A stretch of 64,000 nucleotides of DNA from Anaeramoeba ignava (GCA_028826165.1 JAPDFW010000033.1:248001-312000); one strand, 5' to 3'; positions 34,801 through 44,470 are shown, counted from the stretch's first letter. Notes: generated by a model not told the origin, from the sequence alone. A program made the numbers and translations.

Positions 34801-37800
34801 TTTGATATCAATATTCAACCAGTTTCAGGAAAAGTTTTTTCAGTAAATGTGAAAGAATCAGACAGAATTAGATATTTAAAAAAACAAATCCAAAAACAGT
34901 CAAAAATTCCTTTGGAAAAACAAATCCTTTTTTATCAAGGAAAATACTTGAATGATTTATCAACTTTGTCTTCTCTTTCAATTTCCAAGAAAGATTCAAA
35001 TGATGTTTTAATTAAAATGATTGATCCTAAAATTAAAGCTATTATTAATATTTGTATGCCTGACAAAGAAGAAACAATACACCAATTTAAATGCGAAATT
35101 GGAAAAACAATTTCTGACTTGAAAAAATTGATTGAAAAAAAAGAAATCGTTGAAGAAACCTTTGAGTTATATCAACCTTCAAACCGTTTTCTTCCAGAGA
35201 ATTCATTAATAGGTTCTTTAAGTTATCCATCAGAAAATTGGGAAACATTTGTGGATTTAGATTACTCATTCGGAGGTGAAATATTTATTAAAACATTAAC
35301 AGGAAAAGTTTTTACGATTGAAGTTAATCCAGATGATACAATTACAAAAGTGAAAGAAAAAATTCAAGATCAAGAAGGAATCTTAGCAAATCAACAAAGA
35401 TTAATATTTTCAGGGAAGCCATTAAATGATGATAAAACTTTGAGTGATTATCAGATCAAAAAGGGTTCAAGTCTTCATTTGGTTTGGCGACTAAAGGGAG
35501 GAGGCGGATATTTCAAAAAATCTGAAGATAAAACTGGACCAGAGGAATTAGCCTCATTAGAACAGCAAATCATGCAAGCTCGATTGAAATCAGCCAACAA
35601 TGATGAAAAACCTCTTGATGTTGTGGTTGAACCATTTGCAAGGGTTTATTCTCATAAATTGATCAAAATCGAGGAAGAAAGTCAAGATAAAGAAAGAAAA
35701 GATTTTACAAACACAATTTATTGGAATCCATCAATAAAAAGTGAAATGGATGAAACAATGGATAATGATAACCAAAATCAAATTGAAAATCAATTCAAGC
35801 ATAGTTCAGGCTTTAAAATTGAATTTGAAACTAATGATTCAATTACTTCATTCAGAGTTTTAATTGATGGATTTACTAATGATGGAGTGATTGGAAGCTC
35901 AAATTCTTTTGTTTTTGCTTCAAAAAAACCTTTTTATATTGAACCTAAATTACCACTTGAAATAACTTATAGTGATGAAATTAACTTTCCTGTTTATTTT
36001 GTGAATAATTTCCATGATACTTCATTGAAAATTGAAATGAATATTGAAGCAGAAAATTTGAAATTAAGTGAAAACAAAAAAGAAATTGAATTAAAACCAA
36101 ATGAAAGATTTGCAGAATTTATCAAGGCAACAATTTTAGAAAGCGAATCAAATTTAATTTCCAAAAACATTCCAATCAAAATTACAGCAAAATGCATTGA
36201 TAAACCATTTATTCAAGATTCAATTACAAAGGAATTTAAAGTTGTCCCAAATGGATTTCCAAATTATTTCAATTATTCAGGAATTCTTTCAAACAAAATC
36301 AAAAAAATTCAAAATCAATTTACGCTTTCTTCAATTATTCCAAAAAGTTTAACTTTCTCAATCCAATTTTATCCATCAATTCTTGCTAATTTTACAGAAT
36401 CAATCAAGAGTTTAATTCAAGAACCTCATGGATGTTTTGAACAAACATCAAGTGTTCTTTATCCCATGATAATGGCACAAAAATACTTTAAAAAAACAGG
36501 ATATGATGATTTAGAATTAGTTCAAAAAGCAAACGCTTTTATTCAAAAGGGATACAAGAAATTAATATCATATGAATGTAAAAATGGAGGATTTGAATGG
36601 TTTGGAGATGATCCAGCACATGAAGCATTAACATCAATGGGAGTTCTTGAATTTCTTGATTTATCAACAATATTTTCAGTTAATCAAGAAATGATGCAAA
36701 GAACAACAAGTTGGTTAATTTCTAGGAAAGATGAAGAATTGAAATCATTCAAAAAAAACAAAATAAAATTAGATTCATTTGGATATGCACCTCAACACAC
36801 AACAGATGCTTATATTGTTTGGTCTTTATCAGAAGGAAAAGTTGAAACTGAGAAAATTGGAGATATTATCCAAAGGCTTTACAAAGAAACTCATAAAGAA
36901 CATAAAAATGATCCATATTATATTGCACTAGTTTCAGCAACAATGTTCAATACAAATCAAAATGAAAAATCCTTGGAATTGAGTAAAAAATTAGTTAAAT
37001 TTCAAGATAAAAAAGAAGGATTTATTTCCGATTCAAAAACATCAATTACATCATCAAAAGGATCAAATTTAATCATTGAAACAACATCTTTAGCAATTCT
37101 TTGTTGGATAAAACATGGAAAAGAATTCAGTAAGAACATTTCCCAGGCAAGTGAATGGATTTTTTCAAAATGTTCATCAGGAAAATTTGGATCAACTCAA
37201 TCAACTGTTTTAGCATTAAAAGCTTTATCTGCTTTTGATGATTTTTCTGCTAAAGAACAAAAAGAACAGAGTTTGATTAATTTATCATTTGGAAAAACAC
37301 AAAAACAAATTGGAATAGGAGAAAAACAAGAAGATTCTGTTGAATTCAAATTTGGAAATGAAATTTTTGAGAATGAAAAGGAAATTGATTTTGGAATTGA
37401 AATGGAAAAAGGAAAAATGATGAGATTTTCAACAAGATTTGATTATTACACAGAAAAACCAAAAGATTCAACAAAATGTCCATTATCAATTTCCACAAAA
37501 TTAAAAGAAGAAAAGATGAAATTAGGAGAAACATCAGAAATTCATGTTTCTGTTGAGAATTTGGAAAATCAAGAATCAGGAATGGTTGTAGCCATTATTG
37601 GAATTCCAGGAGGAATTGAAACAAGATTTGAACAATTACAAAATCTTGTTAAGAAAGGAATTGTTTCTTCATTTGAATTGTTTGGAGCAAGACAAGTTGT
37701 TTTTTATTGGAGAGGAATGAATCCAAATCAAAAAATTGAATTTGATATTGAAGTACTTGCAACAATTCCAGGAAAATTCAAATCATCTCCTTCAAGAGTT

Positions 37801-37869
37801 TATTTGTATTATGGAGATGAAGAAGATAAGAAATGGATTGAACCTTCTTCTATTGAGATTTTCAATTAA
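31897..37869 (+). CDS. Alpha-2-macroglobulin-like thioester protein with eight inserted ubiquitin-like domains
   Basis: Inferred exons 31897-33454 and 33527-37869 give 1,966 residues. Residues 1-555 are macroglobulin (MG) domains of the bacterial/protist alpha-2-macroglobulin type: [53 protein letters not shown]. Residues about 560-1180 are eight tandem ubiquitin-like domains. The last (1104-1178) is close to true ubiquitin: [33 protein letters not shown] and a [10 protein letters not shown] end, with the Ile44-type patch, Lys48 and Lys63 equivalents. It continues as GGYF. The macroglobulin fold then resumes ([20 protein letters not shown]) with MG7, the thioester domain ([10 protein letters not shown]; Cys codon 36433-36435, Gln 36442-36444) and the receptor-binding-type MG domain. 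No signal peptide or lipobox is seen, so a cytosolic protein is inferred. The insertion falls where the protease bait region lies in secreted relatives. Start codon is the first ATG of the frame, preceded by poly-T/A leader. Confidence 0.93.
33646..35508 (+). other. Octa-ubiquitin-like insert within the macroglobulin gene
   Basis: Eight consecutive beta-grasp units start near 33646, 33880, 34096, 34318, 34555, 34792, 35026 and 35278. Recurrent landmarks are a central ITxxKxxI helix, a QQRxIF-type strand and a xxDDKTLxDYxIK turn. The first seven are highly divergent; only the eighth keeps near-ubiquitin sequence and a GG end. By eye against the invariant ubiquitin sequence the eighth is about two-thirds identical. 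Boundaries are approximate. Confidence 0.85.
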
Positions 37870-37934
37870 TTTTTCAAAAACAATTTTCAAAAATTTTTTT
37901 TCATTTTTTTCTTTTCAATAAAAAAAAAAGCAAA
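37870..37934 (+). promoter_or_regulatory. 65-bp intergenic module upstream of BTB-TLDc copy A
   Basis: Between the macroglobulin stop and the next ATG. Contains TTCAAAAATTTT, a TTTCATTTTTTTCTTTTCAA pyrimidine block, then AATAAAAAAAAAAGCAAA directly before the ATG. The same module precedes copy B (39381-39456) and recurs decayed at 40912-40985. It must hold a 3' end for one gene and a promoter for the next. Confidence 0.6.
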
Positions 37935-39380
37935 ATGGAAAATTATTCAAATTTAGAAAAACTTTCATTTAATTTAAAAAAATTATTTCAAAATCAAAAT
38001 CAAAATCAAAATCAAAATCAAAATCAAAATCAAAATCAAAATGAAAGTTATTTTGATTTTGAAATAATTTGTGAACAAAATCAAATTTCATTTAAAACTC
38101 ATAAATCAATTCTTTCTTCAAGGAGTCATTATTTTAAATCTCTTTTAAAATCAAAAATGAAAGAATATCAAGAAAATAAATTAATTTTAAAAGATGTTTC
38201 AAGTTCAATTCTATTTCCAATTTTGAATTATTTTTATTCAGGAAAAATTGAAATTAATTTAGAAAATGCAATTCAAATTTTAATTTTTTCATCAAAATAT
38301 TTAATTGATGAATTAATTGAAATTTCTTCAAATTTTATCAAAAATAATTTACAAATTGAAACTATTGTTGATGTTCTCAAATTATCTGAATCAATGAACT
38401 TTAATCAATTATTAGATTCTTCTTATCAATTTATTTCTAAAAATTTTGAAGAATTTATTAAAACTCCATTTTTTCTTGAACTTGAAGAAAATCATTTAAA
38501 TTCAATTTTATCAAATGATGGAATTTTAATAAATGAATTTGAAATTTTCCAATCAATAATAAAATGGGGAAAACATAAATTAAATATTAAACAAGAACTT
38601 GAAAAAGAAGAAAAAGAAAAATTACAAAATCAAATTTCAAATATTATTGATAAAATCAGATTTATTGATTTCACAAAAAAAGAACTTGCAGATATTTTAA
38701 AAGAAGAATTAATTCCAAAACAAATTTCAGAAAAATTAATTCAATTCCAAAAACTTGAAAAACAAAAAAATGAAAAAGAATTAAATGAATTTATTGAAAA
38801 CGAAAGTTCATTCATTTTCAAAACAAGATTTACATTTGATTCAGAAATTATTCAAGAAAAAGAGCATTTCAAAAAATTAAAAGAATGGACAAATGATAAT
38901 TATTTCTTTTCTAAAATGAAAAAAGGATTTTCAGCAAAAAAAGATGGATTTGATTGTAAAATTTGGCACAAAGCAGTTGATGATAAAGGAAAAACATTAA
39001 TTATTATCAAAACAAAAGATAATTTTATTTTTGGAGGATTTACTCAAATTGGTTTTAAATCAGGAACACCCGTAACTATTAATGATTCAAATGCATTTAT
39101 TTTTTCATTAAGAAATGATAAGAATGATAGAAAACCTGAGAAATTTCCATATAACAATGATGGTTATGCAATTTATTCTGATTTTTCAACTTATGGTCCA
39201 GTTTTTGGTTCAGGAAGTGATCTTGTAATAGAATCAGATTTAAAAAAAGGTTGGTTAAATTTTGGTAAGAGTTACAATCTACCTAAAGGAATTAAATATG
39301 GAACAAATGAAGCTAAAAGTTATTTAGGTGGTTCTTATAATAAATGGGTTGTTGATGAACTTGAAACTTATTTCATTTAA
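37935..39380 (+). CDS. BTB-BACK-TLDc protein, copy A
   Basis: A 481-residue single-exon protein. After an NQ dipeptide run (about residues 18-36) comes a BTB/POZ domain (FKTHKSILSSRSHYFKSLL, VSSSILFPILNYFYSGKI), then a BACK-like helical region and a charged linker. The C-terminus is a TLDc domain (HFKKLKEWTND, WHKAVDDKGKTLIIIKT, FIFGGFTQIGF, AFIFSLRN, SYLGGSYNKWVVDELETYFI). BTB domains dimerise and often recruit cullin-3; TLDc domains occur in oxidation-resistance proteins and V-ATPase regulators. The combination is known from BTB-TLDc genes in amoebozoan and metamonad protists, where it is expanded; the cellular role is unknown. It is followed by a near-identical tandem copy on the same strand. 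Confidence 0.93.
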   Translation: MENYSNLEKLSFNLKKLFQNQNQNQNQNQNQNQNQNESYFDFEIICEQNQISFKTHKSILSSRSHYFKSLLKSKMKEYQENKLILKDVSSSILFPILNYFYSGKIEINLENAIQILIFSSKYLIDELIEISSNFIKNNLQIETIVDVLKLSESMNFNQLLDSSYQFISKNFEEFIKTPFFLELEENHLNSILSNDGILINEFEIFQSIIKWGKHKLNIKQELEKEEKEKLQNQISNIIDKIRFIDFTKKELADILKEELIPKQISEKLIQFQKLEKQKNEKELNEFIENESSFIFKTRFTFDSEIIQEKEHFKKLKEWTNDNYFFSKMKKGFSAKKDGFDCKIWHKAVDDKGKTLIIIKTKDNFIFGGFTQIGFKSGTPVTINDSNAFIFSLRNDKNDRKPEKFPYNNDGYAIYSDFSTYGPVFGSGSDLVIESDLKKGWLNFGKSYNLPKGIKYGTNEAKSYLGGSYNKWVVDELETYFI

Positions 39381-39456
39381 AAAATATTTTTTTCAAAATT
39401 CAATTTTCAAAAATTTTAATTTCATTTTTTTTCTTTTCAATAAAAAAAAAAGCAAA

Positions 39457-40908
39457 ATGGAAAATTATTCAAATTTAGAAAAACTTTCATTTGATTTAAA
39501 AAATTTATTTCAAAATCAAAATCAAAATCAAAATGAAAGTTATTTTGATTTTGAAATAATTTGTGAACAAAAACAAAACTTCATTTAAAACTCATAAATC
39601 AATTCTTTCTTCAAGAAGTCATTATTTTAAATCTCTTTTAAAATCAAAAATGAAAGAATATCAAGAAAATAAATTAATTTTAAAAGATGTTTCAAGTTCA
39701 ATTCTATTTCCAATTTTGAATTATTTTTATTCAGGAAAAATTGAAATTAATTTAGAAAATGCAATTCAAATTTTAATTTTTTCATCAAAATATTTAATTG
39801 ATGAATTAATTGAAATTTCTTCAAAATTTATCAAAAATAATTTACAAATTGAAACTATTGTTGATGTTCTCAAATTATCTGAATCAATGAACTTTAATCA
39901 ATTATTAGATTCTTCTTATCAATTTATTTCTAAAAATTTTAAAGAATTTATCAAAACTCCATTTTTTCTTGAACTTGAAGAAAATCATTTAAATTCAATT
40001 TTATCAAATGATGGAATTTTAATAAATGAATTTGAAATTTTCCAATCAATAATAAAATGGGGAAAACATAAATTAAATATTAAACAAGAACTTGAAAAAG
40101 AAGAAAAAGAAAAATTACAAAATCAAATTTCAAATATTATTGATAAAATCAGATTTATTGATTTCACAAAAAAAGAACTTGCAGATACTTTGAAAGAAGA
40201 ATTAATTCCAAAACAAATTTCAGAAAAATTAATTCAATTCCAAAAACTTGAAAAACAAAAAAATGAAAAAGAATTAAATGAATTTATTGAAAACGAAAGT
40301 TCATTCATTTTCAAAACAAGATTTACATTTGATTCAGAAATTATTCAAGAAAAAGAGCATTTCAATAAATTAAAAGAATGGATAAATGATAATTATTTCT
40401 TTTCTAAAATGAAAAAAGGATTTTCAGCAAAAAAAGATGGATTTGATTGTAAAATTTGGCACAAAGCAGTTGATAATAAAGGAAAAACATTAATTATTAT
40501 CAAAACAAAAGATAATTTTATTTTTGGAAGTTTTACAAAAGTTGGATTTACGACTGATAGATCAAAATGGAATCATGAGGATAGAAAATTTGATTTTGGA
40601 TTTATTGTAGATTCAAATGCATTTATTTTTTCATTGAGAAATGATAAAAATGATAGAAACCTGAGAAATTTCCAATTAAGAAAGATCAAATAAAATATGC
40701 AATTTATTATGATTTACATGCTGGTCCAAGTTTTGGAATTTTTGGAGATATTCTTTTCAAATCTAAGTTACAACCTGGTGATTCAAATTTCGGTTCTAGT
40801 TACAATCTACCTAAAGGAATTAAATATGGAACAAATGAAGCTAAAAGTTATTTAGGTGGTTCTTATAATAAATGGGTTGTTGATGAACTTGAAACTTATT
40901 TCATTTAA
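39457..40908 (+). pseudogene. BTB-BACK-TLDc protein, copy B (two frameshifts)
   Basis: Tandem duplicate of the preceding gene, including its 5' leader. Start ATG 39457 and stop TAA 40906-40908 are conserved. Frame is lost by a one-base gain near 39568-39581 (CAAAACTTC where copy A has CAAATTTC) and by a one-base loss in an A-run at 40657-40659 (GAAACC where copy A has GAAAACC). Apart from these it is coding-like over its whole length. The first 1,060 bp and last 110 bp are almost identical to copy A, but part of the TLDc domain is strongly different. Either a recent pseudogene or a functional gene with two homopolymer assembly errors; the conserved stop and absence of other lesions favour the second. 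Confidence 0.85.
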
Positions 40909-41015
40909 AAAATTTTATTTCAAAATTCAATTTTCAATCAAATTTAAATTTCATTTTTTTTCTTTTCAATAAATAAGCAACAAATTTAGTTTTAATTTAA
41001 AATTTAATTTATATA
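40909..41015 (+). other. Decayed third copy of the BTB leader module
   Basis: After copy B the sequence again reads TTTCATTTTTTTTCTTTTCAA, then a shortened AATAAATAAGCAA and CAAATTTAG, matching the leader and first codons of the BTB genes with a deletion that removes the ATG. No downstream coding remains. It marks the edge of the tandem duplication. Confidence 0.55.
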
Positions 41016-41019
41016 TTAA

Positions 41020-41680
41020 TTTAAAAATATAAATTAGAATTAAATTTTATGTTTAATTATTTAATATTCTTTATTTTATTTTTAAAATTAATTAATTAAA
41101 ATATTTTATTAATATTATTTAATTATTTTAAATAATTTTATATTATTTTAAATAAAGAAAAGTTAATAAAAAATATAAATTAGAATTAAATTTATGTTTA
41201 ATTATTTAATATTCTTTATTTTATTTTTGAAATAAATTAATTAAAATATTTTATTAATTTTATTTAATTATTGAGAATAGTTTTATATTATTTTAAATAA
41301 AGAAAAGTTAATAAAATTTATAATTTAGAATTAATTTATGTTTAATTATTTAATATTCTTTATTTTATTTTTAAAATTAATTAATTAAAATATTTTATTA
41401 ATCTTATTTAATTATTTTAAATAATTTTATATTATTTTTAAATAAAGAAAAGTTAATAAAATATATGAATTAGAATTAAATTTAAATCTCCTTTTTAATA
41501 TCCATTTTTCTTTATTTTTATTTTTAAATTAATTAAAATATTTTATTAATTTTTTTTAATAAACAAGCTAAGAATAGTTTGCAAAATATTATTTCTCACA
41601 AAGAAAAAGAAAAATTCAAAAAAAAATATAATTTAGAATTAAATTTAAATCTCCTTTTAAAATTTTTCATTTTATTTTTT
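41020..41680. repeat. Short array, four to five copies of a 146-bp AT unit
   Basis: The anchor AATTAGAATTAAATTT recurs at about 41035, 41177, 41323, 41468 and 41631 (spacing about 142-147 bp, last about 163). Units contain GTTTAATTATTTAATATTC and AAATAAAGAAAAGTTAATAA. The last copies merge into sequence with AP-1 sigma-like coding fragments. Confidence 0.85.
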
Positions 41681-41768
41681 TATTTTTCATTTTTCATTTT
41701 TCATTTTTTCTTTTTAAAACTTTAGATTTTAATGTTTATATTTTATCACTTGTATTGTAATAAACAAG

Positions 41769-43126
41769 TTATTCATTATGTAGAATGTTTGGATAGATAT
41801 TTTGGAAATGTATTTTTCAATTTTAATTCAATTTTAAAAGAAAAAGAAAAATTCAAAAAGAGGTTCAATTTTAAATCAATTATATCAATTTGGAAGAAAT
41901 TAACGTTTATATCAATTTTAATTGAATTTAAAAGATTTTAAAATCAATTTTACAGAAGGTTATTTCAATTTTTTCAATTTTTATCAATTTTTATATCAAT
42001 TTTATAATTTTTGAAAAATATTTTCTTTTTAAAATTTTAGATATTTAAGTTTAAATATTTTAAATCACTTTTAAATTGATACAACAGACAATGAATTCAA
42101 TTTTAAATCCTTGAAGTTATTCATCATATTTCAATTTTAAGAATTTAATTCAATTTAGATCATTTTGGAAATCAATTTTTTTCAATTTTAATTCAATTTT
42201 AATTCAATTTTAAATCAATTTTAAATCAATTTTAAATCAATTTTAAATCAATTTTAAATCAATTTTAAATCAATTTTAAATCAATTTTAATTCAATTTTA
42301 TATCAATTTTAATTCAATTTTAAATCAATTTTAATTCAATTTTAATTTAATTTTAATTTAATTTTAATTCAATTTTAAATCAATTTTAAATCAATTTTAA
42401 TTCAATTTTAAATCAATTTTAATTTAATTTTAAATCAATTTTAAATCAATTTTAAATCAATTTTAAATCAATTTTAATTCAATTTTAATTCAATTTTAAA
42501 TCAATTTTAAATCAATTTTAAATCAATTTTATATCAATTTTAAATCAATTTTATATCAATTTTAATTTAATTTTAATTCAATTTTAATTCAATTTTAAAT
42601 TTAATTTTAAATCAATTTTAATTTAATTTTAAATCAATTTTAATTTAATTTTAAATCAATTTTAATTCAATTTTAAATCAATTTTAAATCAATTTTAATT
42701 TAATTTTAAATCAATTTTAAATCAATTTTAAATCAATTTTAAATCAATTTTAAATCAATTTTAAATCAATTTTAAATCAATTTTAAATCAATTTTATATC
42801 AATTTTAAATCAATTTTAAATCAATTTTAAATCAATTTTAAATCAATTTTAAATCAATTTTATATCAATTTTAAATCAATTTTAAATCAATTTTAAATCA
42901 ATTTTAAATCAATTTTAAATCAATTTTAAATCAATTTTAAATCAATTTTAATAAGGTTTGTGAACTTGATATAATTTTCAATTTCGATAAAGCTTATTAT
43001 ATTTTGGATGAAATTTTAATAGATGGAAAACTTCAAGAAACAAGTCAAAGAATAATTCTTAAAAGTATTACAACTCAAGATTCTGTTATTGATAATTCAC
43101 CTGATAGTCGAGATTATGCAATTTAA
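41769..43126 (+). pseudogene. AP-1 sigma-like clathrin-adaptor subunit, 3' remnant
   Basis: Two exons encode the C-terminal part of a sigma adaptin, the small subunit of the AP-1 coat complex. Exon 41769-41809 gives VIHYVECLDRYFGN. Exon 42956-43126 gives [20 protein letters not shown], then [13 protein letters not shown] and a TAA stop. They join in phase across a 1.15-kb intron of 11-bp repeats. The first half of the domain (the first beta strands and FLEYRDYK-like region) is not found between here and the BTB genes. A fragment at 41569-41625 reads QAKNSLQNIISHKEKEKF, weakly like the early SKWYSxxSQKEKEK segment. A second decayed copy of the 41769 exon is visible at 42110-42170 (GAAGTTATTCATCAT, then GATCATTTTGGAAAT). 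I infer a truncated, locally duplicated and decaying gene. A functional gene with very divergent upstream exons is the alternative. Confidence 0.65.
42176..42952. repeat. 11-bp AAATCAATTTT array in AP-1 sigma intron
   Basis: About 70 copies of an 11-bp unit (AAATCAATTTT, with AATTCAATTTT and TATCAATTTT variants), almost without indels over 775 bp. The A-tracts recur every 11 bp, close to one helical turn. Confidence 0.94.
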
Positions 43127-43567
43127 TTATAAACAAAAACAATAATCAATATTTTCTTCTTTTCTTTTTTTTTTGATCAATTTTTCGACTTTTTTTTTTT
43201 TAAAAAAGATTTAAGATAAAAATTTTTTCTTCTTTTTTTAATTTTCTCTTTTATTTTTATTTTTTGGATTAATTTGAAAAAAAAAACTTTTTTTTATCTC
43301 TAAATTCAAAAAATTTACCACAAATCATTTTATTTACAATTTGAAAAAAAAAAAAATTTAATTGATTAGTCAAAATTCCAGAAAAGAAAAAACAAATTGC
43401 AAATTAAATTAAAAAATTAAAATTAAAATAAATTTAAAATAAATTAAAAAAAAAGTTTATTTTGAAAATATTTTTTTTTTTTCAATTAATTTCATTTTTT
43501 TTTTTTAATTTTTTTAAAAAAATTTTTTTCCTTTTTAAACAAAACTTGCAAAAAAACAAAAAACAAT
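43127..43567. other. Homopolymer-rich intergenic spacer
   Basis: Long alternating A and T runs between the AP-1 sigma remnant and the Ras gene. No gene or ordered repeat seen. Confidence 0.6.
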
Positions 43568-43600
43568 TATAAAAGCAAAAACAAAAAACAATTATAAAAG
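43568..43600 (+). promoter_or_regulatory. Duplicated TATA-like element upstream of Ras gene
   Basis: TATAAAAG occurs at 43568-43575 and 43593-43600 inside a 25-bp direct repeat (AACAAAAAACAATTATAAAAG). The second copy lies 7 bp before the ATG at 43608. A TATA box this close would imply an extremely short leader using the upstream copy; alternatively it is simple leader duplication. Assignment is tentative. Confidence 0.45.
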
Positions 43601-43607
43601 AAAAAAA

Positions 43608-44174
43608 ATGTCAAAATACAAAGTAGTAATAGTTGGAAGTGGAGGAGTAGGCAAATCAGCAATCACAATGCAATTTATACAATCGAAATTTGTAGAAGAT
43701 TATGATCCAACAGTTGAAGATTCTTATCGAAAGCAAATAGTAGTAGAAAATGAAAAATGTTTATTAGACATAGCGGACACAGCCGGCCAAGAAGAATTTG
43801 GGCCGTTGCGAAGCGTTTATTTAAGAGCAGGCGAAGGATTTGTGATGGTTTTTTCGATCGTTGAAAAAAACACATTTGAAGAAATTAAAATGTTAAAGGA
43901 TCAAATTGTCAGAATAAAAGATGTTGAATCAATTCATGATATTCCGCTTATTCTTGTTGGTAACAAGTCGGATCTTGAGGATAAACGCGAGGTTACTCAA
44001 CAGCAAATGAAAGAACTTGCTGATTCTTGGGATTGCCCCTTTTTTGAAACTTCTGCTAAAAATAACTCTAATATTGATGAATGTTTCCAGCAAATTGTTA
44101 AGCAAATTAAAAAGGTTCGTGAAAAACTTGGTTTGAATAAACCCGTTAAGAAAACCCGTTGTACAATCTTGTGA
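43608..44174 (+). CDS. Ras/Rap-type small GTPase, intronless
   Basis: A 188-residue Ras-family switch in a single exon. G1 is GSGGVGKSA, the effector region is DYDPTVEDSYRKQ (Ras/Rap effector loop), G3 is DTAGQEEFGPLR with catalytic Gln, G4 is GNKSDL and G5 is TSAK. The C-terminus has a basic stretch (KPVKKTR) and the CAAX box CTIL, whose final Leu favours geranylgeranylation. Compared with the six-exon Ras gene at 1420-2580, it is intron-free, uses more G/C-ending codons and is much closer to canonical Ras/Rap, so the two are not a recent duplicate pair. A retrotransposed origin is possible but not shown. It would act at the plasma or endosomal membrane. Confidence 0.97.
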   Translation: MSKYKVVIVGSGGVGKSAITMQFIQSKFVEDYDPTVEDSYRKQIVVENEKCLLDIADTAGQEEFGPLRSVYLRAGEGFVMVFSIVEKNTFEEIKMLKDQIVRIKDVESIHDIPLILVGNKSDLEDKREVTQQQMKELADSWDCPFFETSAKNNSNIDECFQQIVKQIKKVREKLGLNKPVKKTRCTIL

Positions 44175-44470
44175 GATTCTTCCCTTCTTTTTTTTCTTTT
44201 CTTTTCTATTCTATTCTCTTTTTTTTTTCTTTTTCTTTTTTCTTTTTTCTTTTTTTTTAAATTTCTCTCTTTTTGTTTTTCCTTTAATGAGTGAAACTCA
44301 AAACACAAAACATCAAAAAAAAAAGAAAGAAAAGAAAATAAAGAAGAAAAAAAATTAACTATAAAATTCATTTATAATTTGATTAGATTTCAAAAAAAAA
44401 TTTTCCAACTTCAAAAAAAAAAAAAAATCTATTTTAATAATAATAATAATAATTTGATTGAAAAAATCTT
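44175..44470. other. Convergent 3' spacer
   Basis: About 300 bp of pyrimidine-rich then purine-rich DNA between convergent stops, ending in an (ATA)n stretch near 44434-44452. No gene seen. Confidence 0.6.

Noticed and set aside
41732-41941. Independent 69-codon gene
   Set aside because: Its middle is the AP-1 sigma exon YFGN and the rest is intron repeat; no evidence of a separate protein.
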